64,000 nt of DNA, taken from assembly GCF_949628265.1 (NCBI RefSeq), contig NC_088786.1, forward strand, positions 15,376,001-15,440,000, in the 5' to 3' direction. The notes under the pieces were generated by a model. It was given only the letters and a program-made list of their open reading frames with translations, ran no database searches and was not told the origin of the DNA. Position numbers and translations under genes: made by a program. The stretch's first letter is position 1. Each line of letters starts with the position of its first letter. Positions 35,977 to 47,100 of this stretch are shown here, one piece after another. This DNA is from Cloeon dipterum. Its lineage: Eukaryota; Arthropoda; Insecta; Ephemeroptera; Baetidae.

Positions 35977-38900
35977 ATGGCACTATCCATTCGTCTGACA
36001 GTCTGCGATTTCTACTTGGCGCCGCCCAAAATCGGACTTGACCCAACCTTTAGCGAGTTCCGCGGCTCAGCTGTCACGCAAGTGCCAGTTTTGCGAATTT
36101 TCGGTTCCACTTGTACAGGTGACTCGCAATTTTTTTTCACACTTATCTCCTGATAACAGAAATCTCCGCAGGTTCCAAGGCATGCCTTCACGTGCATGGT
36201 GTCTTCCCGTACATGTATATTCCTTATGATGGTGTGGAAAATGCTCAGCAACAGCAATATTTGCTTGCCAATGCATTAGACAAGGCGATCAACATATCAT
36301 TTGGACAGACGAACTCAACTTCTAAACATGTATTTAAGATTGTCCTTGTCTCGGGAGTGTAAGTACATAATCCTCATTTTTCACTTGGTTTGCGCTCATT
36401 TTTCAGCTTGTGTTTGGGAATGCTAAACTTAAAAATAAAAGCTTGATCATCAGAAATAAAAAATTATATATCATATGTGATATATGTATTATAAAATCCT
36501 CATGAAAAGTACATTGAGGGTGTGCGATATTATAAAACATTTAAAACGTGTACATAAATTTATGAGGATAACAAAATTTCTGTAAATATGTATCTACCCT
36601 TTTTTAGAAAAAAGTAAATAATCTAAAATTTCAAAATCATAATATTGGGATAAACACTTCCAAGAAATGAAATGCATATAAATAAGTGAATTTCATCAAA
36701 ATTTTTAGACCTTTCTATGGGTACCATGAGAAGGAACACCAGTTTTTCAAAATATACCTCTACAACCCCAACCTGATCAAAAAGGCTGCTGAACTCCTCC
36801 ATAACGGATCCGTCTTGGGTCGAATGTTCCAACCCCATGAAGCCCACTTGCCATTTACCCTGCAGTTTATGATCGATTACAATCTACAAGGCATGCATAT
36901 GGTCAACTGCGCCAATCTGCAATACAGAACCAGCCAGGAGTCAAATCCTGATGATCCAGCTGACAGGAACCATTTACTTCAGAATGTAAAAGTGAGCTCT
37001 TGTGAAGTTGAAGCTGATGTCGTGGCTGAGGACATTCTGAACCGAATTAACAACAATTCTAGTAAACAGATTCCATTTATCCAAACTGCTGACCTTTTTT
37101 TTGTCAATTAGGCCAGGGTGTGGTGAATCCAGGGCTTGCTGCCTTGTGGGAAGATGAGCAGCAGCGTCGAAGGGACCAGGGAAGGGAAACTCAACCAACA
37201 CCTTTGACAACACAAACACGGAAACCATCTGGACCAAGTGTCAGTGAAGAGTTTCACAGATGCCGACTGTTCGAAAAACTGGCCAATGTGGTTCGATGAA
37301 GTAAATCTGTTTTGTTTGTTGTGTCTAAAACAAAGGCGTTTCAGGGGCAAGACAGCATATCCAGCAGTCAAAGCTCTTTTTTCTACCCTGCAGAAGCTCC
37401 AGAGGGGTTGATCAACGCATCATTCGTTGAGCAGCACAGCAGCAGGATGAGTGACGCGACTCTAACTCAACATTCCACTGAATTGTCAAATTCACAGCCA
37501 AGTGATATACTCAGTGCGTTTCTTACATTTATTTCAGTAAAGATCGGATATCATAAAAAAAATTGTAGTGAACACACTAGATGAAGAACTTTTGGACGTC
37601 TTGGATGCCTTAGCAAAATCACAAAAAGAGGATAATGTTGAGGTTGGTGCATTAGAAGAACAGACTGCCCAGGAACTGGGAGGTGCGTTGGTTTCTCTTG
37701 GAAAATGTCTGGTGATAATAGATTCAACATTTAAGATGTTGATGATGACGAGGAGGAGTCCAGAGAGATGTCTCAACCGTTCAATTCCACAACGTTTATT
37801 GACATTGATTCCTCGGATGATGATGAAAGCAATCAGAGCGTAACGTAATACACATTGTAGAAAAAAGATTCAAAATACATTGTAGATACCTAGTGATATA
37901 TTCGAAGATTCAACTGAGTTTGAAAATAAGTTGGCTCAACTTGATGGATCAGATGACAACCATAAACCTGATTCTCGCAGAAGAAGACTAGGTGTTAGGA
38001 GATGTTTGAGCAGGACCAATGCAAATCCAACACCAGATGATTGGCTGATGCAAGAGATCAATAACGTTCTAGAAAGGCCTCAAGAATTAGATCAATTTCA
38101 AGGGCAGTTGCATAATCTAGAGGATCTCATGATCCCAGAAGGCAACCTTGCTATGGAGTTGTTGAATGAGGAAGAGGAGACAAAAGATGTGCCTAATGCA
38201 ATTGCTCAGCCACAACCAGGATCATCTAAAACGGCAGGAAACAAACAAAAAGATTTAATTGATGAGTCTTTTAACACTGTCCAATCCCAATCTGGACCAT
38301 CTGAAACAAAAGCAAGTGTGAAAGAACAGCATTTAGGACCGACATCAGAGGAAAAAGAAGGCAAAGAGTAAATTTCAATTCAGATGATTTGACTTAACAA
38401 ATAAGAAATTATTTTTGTTTCAGGCCCGCTTTTGAAGTCACGGTGTCGAAGAAGACCCTTGGAACCTGCAGGGGTCGGAAAAAGGTGAGCTTCAGTGTTG
38501 CTGTTTCTGATGAGCTTGAGGTTGACAGTGAAAGCTTTGTCCTGGATGTCTGCGATCGCAAGCTGAATTTGTGCTTTGATGTCAACTCGCCAACTGCTCT
38601 TGAAACGAATGGAAGTGAGAAGCCAAAGGAAAAAATTGAGCTCAAGGAATGCTTTGTTCGATTGGAAAAACTGAAGCTGCCGTTAACTTCTAAGGCTCAG
38701 AACGTAGTAATGATGTCTCAAAATGCCAGTGATGAAACTGAGGATGGAGCCCAAGAGAATCATCAGAGTGTAGAAAATAGTGGAGCTGAAACACCTACAA
38801 TTGTCACAAATGTCAGAGTGTCCCATAGTTTGACAGAAGAAGCGGTAAATGTTATTAAAGAAGAGCACCAGCAATCCATCAATTCAAGTGGAGGTGTTAG

Positions 38901-41900
38901 GTCCATAACTACACTCTCAAATGATGTAATAGAAGACATGGTATTTATGAGCATAACTTGCAGCTTATATGTTGATAGAAATTACATCCCCCATAGGAGC
39001 CGTTACTTATCAGTGATGATGATGATGGTGACATTGTGCTGACTCAAGTTAACAAATCTCTCGAAAAGCTATTACAAAATGGTCCTTCAGAAAAAAATGA
39101 GCAGGTTATTCATGAGGCTTCAACTTTGAACCTCAACACCCAAGAATTCACTGAATCCAGTCAACACACCCCAAAGAAAAGAAGACTTTCGCTGTCTCTA
39201 ACACCTCTGAGTAAAAGAGAACGACGCTTTAAAAGGAGGGATAGAAGAAGAAAGTTGCAATATCAAGGTTTGCAGTAATTAATTTAAATTTAAAATATTT
39301 CCTTCATTACCATGAAAAATTTATAGGAATGACCATGAACGAGATTATGCTTATGAATTCACCTCAATCAAAAAACGGTTGCAGCCGAGCTAAAAAGGAA
39401 CCAGACAAGTACACAAAATCAAGCTCTGATGAATCCCAAGATGTTTCTGGAATGAAAAGTTTCTACAATTTTTCAATCCCTGCAAATAACATTCTCATTG
39501 AACCTGCGCAACCTCCACCCAAGAATCTTGAACTCTCCGAATACAGCTTTCAGGCGATCAAATTTCAGCCTCCATTCTACAGCGAGCCTGATGACGGAAA
39601 TCAGCCACTGTCCTCTGCTCCTTGTCATTTGCCTGATTACACCAGCTACTGGAAAACAACTGAGGATCTTGGTTTTGACAGCAAGGAGAAGAGAACTGTG
39701 ATCATAGAGCCTCTGCTACCTCCTCCAAAGCCAGAGCAGCTGTTGGCCACTGGTAATGTCAAGGAACCTACGCCTGATTTGTCTGAAATGGACAATCTTC
39801 AGCAGGCTAGAGCTGTTGTTCATGTAAGTAGTGTTTCATTTATGAAAATGATACGCTCATTTGATTATTTTTTTACTATTCTTAAAAAAAACTGAGAATA
39901 TTTATAGTTTTCTTAAAGAAATTTATTGATATCGACTCTTGAATAGTGTCATTCACATTTATTAATTTTTTGATCAGTCTTATGTATGCTGCAATGACTG
40001 ATTTTTTCATTTTTCCTTAGGTCCAATGTTTTTACCTTACAGATTATGAAATTTTGAGAAAAAAAGACTGGTTAACTTAAAATGAATAATAGCTTAATGA
40101 ATAAATATACAACAGTTAAATATTCACAGGAAAACCACTTAAACGTGATGCATTTGGAGGTACTGGCTGCCAGTCGTGGTAAATTGAATCCTGACCCTGA
40201 AGTAGATCCTGTATGTGCCATGTATTTCCTTGTTCATGGTGATAGAGGAGCTTATAGCAAGATGGGTGTAATAGCTGTGAGGTCAGATACTCATGCAACG
40301 GCTAACCTGTTGTCTCCAGAGATGAACAAGAAGTGCCAATATGTGGAAATAGTTCCTGACGAATTTGAGGCCTTATCAAAACTTGTTCATTTAGTGCAAA
40401 CTGAAAATCCAGACATTCTAATGGGATATGAAGTAAGTTCTAATCATTTTGTAAAAATCTTGTCTGCAATACCAAGAAATGTTATTAACCATGATATTTA
40501 TTGGTTGGATAAAGATTAGTTTTTTTATTATAATATATTGTGCTCATTTTGGCAGTGCAGATCTTGCAAAAGTCAGTGCCAAATATTTTGTTGTATTTCA
40601 TTTTTATAAATTTCATTCCAATAATTTATTAATGCTAGTAAATCGAGCGCTTTATATGAACATATCTTTGGTTTAGATTGAGATGCACTCATGGGGCTAC
40701 GTTGTCCAAAGAGCTGCCAGAATTGGACTGAATCTTCCCAATATTGTGTCGAGGGTACCAAAAACTGAAAGTCTTGAAGCTCGGCATATAGACGTGTCAC
40801 AAGGAGCCATAGTTGAGTATTCTGACTTAAAAATACCTGGTCGAGTAGTGCTCAACCTGTGGCGACTTCTGAGACACGAGGTTAAATTAACAATTAGTTT
40901 GATATTGTTTTTGCTCACACTCAGTTTTAGGTTGCCCTGCAAAACTATTCTTTGGAGAGCGTCTCTTTCCACTTGCTTCGGCAGCGGTTGCCACACCATC
41001 CAGAATCTTTACTGATGTCCTGGTGGGCGGAGACCAAACGCTGCTTCCTGGTGTCGACCCACCTGCTCACCAGATTGCTCACATGCCACCGCATTTTGTG
41101 CAACCTCGACTTGCTTGGTCGCACCTCTGAGCTGGCCAAGCTCTTTGGCATCCAATTTTCTGAAGTTTTGTCTCGTGGATCTCAATTCCGAGTCGAATCC
41201 ATGATGCTGCGCCTTGCTAAACCCCGAAACTTTGTCCCTGTTTCTCCTGCTGTCACTCAGAAGGCGATGATGAAGGCGCCGGAATGCATTGCTTTGGTCA
41301 TGGAGCCGCAGTCTTTGTTCTACGAGGACCCGGTGGCTGTGCTGGACTTCCAATCGCTCTATCCTTCTGTCATTATAGCTCACAACCTGTGTTTTTCCAC
41401 GTGCCTTGGTCGAGTAGAGTTACTGGGCAAGGACGATCCTTTCGAGTTTGGCTGCACTATTCTCAAGGCAAATATTAAATAATTTAACGTCAATTAAAAT
41501 GAAATCGCGAATTTGTTGTGAAGAAATAACGCCTTTGACATTTTTAGGTGGATCCAAGGAAACTTAAGAAACTGGAACCATTTGTAAGTCCAAACGGAGT
41601 GGCCTTTGTGCCGAAAAGCGTTCGACAAGGAATTCTGCCTGCAATGCTGTCTGAAATATTGGAAACCAGGCTGATGGTGAAGCAATCGCTCAAATTCAAC
41701 AAGAAAGATGAGACCCTTGCCAAGGTCCTTCACGCCAGACAGCTTGGGCTTAAACTTATTGCCAACGTCACCTATGGCTACACGGCTGCTAACTTCTCTG
41801 GTCGCATGCCTTGCATAGAGGTTGGCGACTCGGTGGTCTCTAAAGGCAGAGAAATATTGGAGAGGGCCATCTCCATGGTGAACCAAAACCAGCATGTCTG

Positions 41901-43185
41901 GGGAGGAGAAGTTGTCTATGGAGACACCGACTCCATGTTTGTGCTGTTTAGAGGGAAAACCAGGCAGGAGGCGTTTGACATTGCGGAGAAAATTGCAGAT
42001 GCCGTCACAAGAGACAATCCAAGCCCCGTGAAGTTGAAAATGGAAAAGGTTTACCAGCCGTGCATTTTGCAGGTGAGGTTCTGGATTTAATTATTATTCA
42101 AAAGTGTTTACCTAAATTTTATCAGACTAAAAAGCGGTACGTGGGCTTCATGTATGAGAGCAAACACCAAGAAGAACCGGTTTATGAAGCCAAGGGAATT
42201 GAAACCGTCCGAAGAGATGGATGCCCTGCAGTTTCGAAGGTAATTAAAAGTTATGGAATATCTTCAAAATATAGGCCCTTAAATGTTCAAATGAAAATCT
42301 AAAGTTCTACATTCTTGCTATCAATTAAAAATAAGATTTTCGAATAATCCTGTGAGTTCATACTGCCAAAGTGAAAATACGGATACTGTATAATATTTTT
42401 TAAATCCCCACTTTTAGCTTCTGGAAAAATGCCTCCGGATTCTCTTCACCACCAAAGACTTGAGCTTAGTGAAGAGTTACGCAATTGACTATTTCCAGCA
42501 AGTGCTTCTTGGCACAGTTTCCCTGCAAGACTTCATTTTTGCCAAAGAATTCCGCGGCCTCTCAGGGTACCGGCCTGGAGCGTGTGTGCCCGCCCTTGAA
42601 CTGGCTCGGCAGTGGGTCCGTGTGGACCGGCGAGCCGAGCCGCGCCGTAGCGAACGTGTCCCGTATGTGATCATTGCAGGGGCACCTGGACTGCCGCTGA
42701 TCCGACTTGTCCGCAGCCCACACCAGCTGCTCGACGATCCGGCGCTCAGACTAAACGCTGAGTACTACCTGACAAGGGCTCTGGTGCCTCCGTTGGCACG
42801 ATGCTTCAACCTGCTTGCGGTAGATGTGTCCGGCTGGCTGGCGGACATGCCGCGGAGAACTGTGGTTGGTCTTACAGGGAAAGGCTCAATTGCTCACTTC
42901 TTTGGAAGCTTAGAGTGTCCGATCTGCAGGAGTCAAACGCGGGCCGGCCTCTGTCAGGATTGCAAGATGCAGCCGCAGATGGCGGCTGTCTGCTTAGGAG
43001 AACTGGTGAGAGCGAGTGAAAGAGCTCGACAGGCAGTGGACGACCTCTGCGGCTCATGCTGCGGGAGGAGATTCGACCTTGAGTGTGATAGCCTTGCGTG
43101 TCCCGTCATGTACCGCAGGAGGAGGGATATTGCTGATGATGGAGTGTTCAAACTCAAGCAGTGCCTCCAAGATTTGAGTTTTTGA
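35977..43185 (+). CDS. REV3: DNA polymerase zeta catalytic subunit
   Basis: Family-B translesion polymerase subunit. Seventeen exons: 35977-36118, 36172-36358, 36709-37061, 37112-37287 (or 37290), 37345-37513, 37569-37682, 37736-37839, 37886-38367, 38424-38940, 38997-39267, 39327-39823, 40130-40432, 40677-40880, 40931-41467, 41548-42072, 42126-42239 and 42418-43185; about 1820 residues, shorter than human REV3L (3130). Seen in order: N-terminal domain (PFYGYHEKE, EDILNRI), a divergent acidic middle, two REV7-binding motifs in exon 11, an exonuclease-like domain (EIEMHSWGYVVQRAA), and polymerase motifs DFQSLYPSVI, KLIANVTYGYTAANFSGRMP and YGDTDSMF with its catalytic aspartates. The C-terminal zinc (CPIC, CQDC) and iron-sulfur (CGSCC, CDSLAC) cysteine modules are present. 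Many introns are about 50 nt. Intron 14 has a GC donor. The exon 4 donor is uncertain. Confidence 0.95.
39494..39727 (+). other. Two REV7-binding motifs in REV3 exon 11
   Basis: LIEPAQPPP (39494-39520) and IIEPLLPPP (39701-39727) both fit the known REV7/MAD2L2 binding consensus, two hydrophobic residues, any residue, P, three residues, PP. Human REV3L also has two such motifs in the same relative place, between the N-terminal region and the polymerase core. Confidence 0.75.
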
Positions 43186-43264
43186 TTCATTTTAAACCAA
43201 GACAATGAACTATTGTGCTTTTAACAGAAAACATTTATGAGCCTGATAATTGTGCGGTGCTTTC

Positions 43265-43270
43265 AATAAA
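43265..43270 (+). terminator. Polyadenylation signal of REV3
   Basis: AATAAA 80 bases after the stop codon. Confidence 0.75.
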
Positions 43271-43368
43271 GCTGATTTGTAACCTTTTAAAATACTGCGT
43301 TTTACTTTTAAATGTGTAATAATGTAGCAATGAAACGAAGGTTTTTGTTTTTTTGGCGCTTTCATGAA

Positions 43369-43374
43369 TTTATT
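43369..43374 (-). terminator. Possible polyadenylation signal of SYAP1
   Basis: AATAAA on the minus strand, about 770 bases past the SYAP1 stop; other A/T-rich candidates lie nearer (for example around 43440). REV3 and SYAP1 converge here. Confidence 0.35.
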
Positions 43375-43625
43375 TGTGGTATTTTTGTCTCTTGTACATG
43401 GATACCGAGATTTCTGCATGATATTAATTGATGTAGTTCCTTTATTGTTCTCATTATTGAGTTATAAGTACACAGACACATGGATATAGAATTGATTTCT
43501 AATCCTCAGTAACTATTCTTCAACTGATGGAGAGAGACACTGACTAAGTGGCTATTATTTATGCTTCTTTTTTATGCGCACACACTATTCAACATTGGAT
43601 AGATCCGTTTTAGTCAATCAATCAT

Positions 43626-43640
43626 CAATATATATATATA
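43626..43640. repeat. (TA)n microsatellite
   Basis: Short alternating A/T run in the probable SYAP1 3' UTR. Confidence 0.7.
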
Positions 43641-44146
43641 TTTTCTCATATTATTTAAGAGATTTAAAATGGCTATGATCAATATCCTTTTATAATTATT
43701 ATTATGTTCATATATACCATTATATTTTACAAAAGTCTTCATCAAACAAGAGGAATCGCTTGTTAAATCGGCTTGGTGCTTCATGTATATACAGACAGGA
43801 CAATAACAACAACAACAACGGTACAATATGGTTTGAAGTGGAATGCAAGAAACACCATCCTCTCCGTGCGTGTATTTCTTGTTGGGCGCCAAGTGCAGTG
43901 CGCCCCGCATTCAGACTGGGTATAAATATCGATAACTACCCTCCATACAGTGATACCTAGCACCCAAAGAAGAACTCGTCACAGAAAAAGAAGGAACGCT
44001 AAGTCAGTTATTCCTCTTGCATTATATTAATAATCGTGTCATTGAAATTTATACATACTCTCTGCTTTCAAAATTTTCATATTAATGAGATGCCGCGGAA
44101 TCACTTGTGAAAATATCACTGATAAAAATTAATGTCTTTGGAGGAG

Positions 44147-47100
44147 TTACTGCTGCAGCAGCTCGTCGGCTTCCGACTCCCAGTTGGCTGTCGACGCGTC
44201 GTCACCTGCCACCATCTCAAAGTCACTGAGCTCGGCCTGCAGTTCTCGTTCCCATTCGGCGGCAGCTGCAACTCCTCAATTGTTCAACCAAAAAACAAAC
44301 GCTCACATGCGGGGGAGAGAGAGAGAGAGAGTTTGAAGCAGAGAAACCGAATGAGAAAGGGACACTTGTGGGTCTGAGAGTGATATATATATTTTTTTAA
44401 TCCTTGGAATATTGTCTGCCCACCCCTGGCGAAATGAAAGTGGAGGGGTGCACAACATGCTATGGGATGTAGAGGAGTGGGTTTTCAAGAGTGAGGAGGA
44501 AGAGGCCTTTCTCGTCCTTAAGCTGCACATAACAGACAAAACATCAGAAAGACGCGTTAGTTTTTTCGACTCACTTGTGTCACTTGGTTAGTTAGCGTTA
44601 AAGAGTAGTTTAGATTCACCACCTACCTCGTCTCTTAATCGACTACTTGGTTATTTAGCAATATGTTATGACAACTACTTTGTTAAAGTGAAAGCAAAAT
44701 GAAGATGCAATAGGCTGTGGGGATTTGCTCTAATTTTAATGAATATTTTACTGCGGAATGCGATGCAAAAATAATAAACTGTTTAATGAGCTTTCCCGGC
44801 CAAAGCAAATAAACGTCATTTCATGCAATGCTCTCACAGGGGAGAAAATCACATGCAAGGTCATGGAATAGGGAATGAACCAACTTCCCTAGGGGCCAAA
44901 TTCTGAATAAATGAACATGAAACGCTAGGTACTTAGCAAACTTTGCAGGCAAACATGCCACAGTGGTGTAGCACAAAAGCAGCTATAGGTCAGCCTTTTC
45001 TGAGTGAGCCATTGCAGAGCGTGCTGAATTTCAATTTCAATGGCATCCAAGCACCTCTGCTCCGGCGGAAGCCAAAGATTAAAGGGAAGACAGAAAGTGC
45101 TCAGGACTGAGCTGGGAGGCGAGTTCAAATAGAACACTCACCTGGTGCTTCGTCTGCGACACCTAGCCTCCGGAGTTCTTGCAGCGCTTCCATCCTCTCC
45201 TGCTCGGTGGTTTGCACCTCATCCGAGACAAATGACTGCTCCTGCTCTAGGGGGGAGTGTTGAGGGATGGCTACGGGTTCAGGGGTAACTACGGGGCCAT
45301 GCAGTGAAAGACATCGATAGCTTTTAACTTTCGACAAACCTGTGTCAGCATCCAAACTTGAATTATTTCCACCCTCGCTTGCCAGTGAGGAGAGCTCGTT
45401 GCTCTGCTTGATCAGGCTCACCCGGTAGAAGTAATTCCTCCAGAAAGTTTCCTCATTCACTCTGCAAACAAGGAGGCAAAAAAAGTTGAGCAGCTTTTCA
45501 TGACGCTCCATCACAAAACCTACACTTTGGGCACGAGCTCGAACCGCATTTTCTCTAGCTCAGGGTCCTCAACCAGCAAGGCCTGCGCCACGGGGGTGAA
45601 AGTTTCATAGTCGAATTCAAAGGTCACCCCTGTTGGTGGTGCACGTACAAAACTCCGCCGGTCCTGAGGCGGAAACGAGTCAAATCAATATCAATATGAA
45701 TATGAATTGCGAGTTTTGGCGAAAAGCAACCAACCTGTGATAGGGACAAAATCTCCTCCTTGAGCTTCTCCTCGTTGGGGTATCCCACCCAAGGGGGGAC
45801 GGCAGCTTCCATGCTCTTCTGCTTGCTGTTGATGAAAGACTCCTGCTCCTTGTTGAACTCGCCCAAAATTGTCTGAAGCCAGAGAAAAGGGGTAATCAAA
45901 ACTTTAGCCAAGAAGCAACAGTTAATTGGCAAAGAACCAGTCTTTAGGAGGGAAAGCCGATGATTAGGCGGGCTCCGATAAACATAGGACGTGAGAGAGG
46001 AAAAATCTGCGCCCAAGACGACTCCTCTTTCCCGAAGCATTTTCAAAGAAAAAGCGAGAAGAATAATGTTTCCGGGATGTTATAATTCAATGAACCACTC
46101 CACTGGCTATATATAGCCAAAAAGACGCACGCTTTAACCAGTCTATACATTCCTATGGGAGAATTGGTATTTTCCGAGACCATTATTTCTTCGCACCAGC
46201 TACTTACTATTAAATAAAACTTGTTTATTCATTGCCAGAACCGCAAGATTTTAAAGATTCATCATATATGCTTTATGTTTGCAGGGGAAACAATTGCTGG
46301 CAATAATAAAATCTTGAAGAAGAAAAAACACGTAATGTCTTGCAAAAATAAGTAGACGCAAAATACAAGAAAATTGATTTTTTGTTTTAATGGAAATGTC
46401 CGATTAAATTTCTTTTGCAGCAACGTGTTCAGACATAGCATTTAGAGCGGGAGTACATCAATATTGCCATTGCTGGTAATCGAATAAGCGCCGCAAGACG
46501 CGGAACGAGGCGAACAGCAAAAATTGAATAAAATCACGTGTGCGAAACGGGCAGGGGCAAAGTGGAGCAGTGTGCGAGCGAGCGGCGGCGGGCAGATCGA
46601 TATGCAGTTGCAGATGTTGGTCGTGGCACCCACGCACTGCTCCGATCAATAATCCGCCACCCTATCTGCTCGCTCGATTCGGCCTCTCCGTTTTAAGCCC
46701 TTGAGCTGTCTCTGCTTTCAATCAAAAACAGCCCTTGAGTGAGTGTGCGGTCCAAAAAATCCGAAACAATGGGCCGACAACAAGAGCCGGCCGCCGACCT
46801 AATTAATAATGCGTGTAAATAATCAGGTGTGTGCGTGTTAAGTTGGCTGTTTAAACACGCGCCGGTCTTTCTGCCGTTCGACCCGTTTGTGGCCAATTTA
46901 CCATGGACAGAGACCAACTTTTATTACAGCCATTGGGAGCGCAGAAAATAAAATTTGACAGCAAACATGAAGAATTCTCTCGTCGCCTGGCCGTATTTCC
47001 TAGATTAAAAAAAACCCGGCAGACAACAAGACGTGGCTCGTTTCGCCTCGGCCCCAAAACAACTTCCATATTTCATTCAGGCTGGCTGCAACAGAAGCTG

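Noticed and set aside
44460-44522. Possible alternative last exon of SYAP1 (acceptor GCAG, 20 codons ending YIP-stop)
   Set aside because: The preceding exon ends in phase 1, which would give an immediate TAA; only phase 0 opens the frame, and the known C-terminus is found at 44147-44265.
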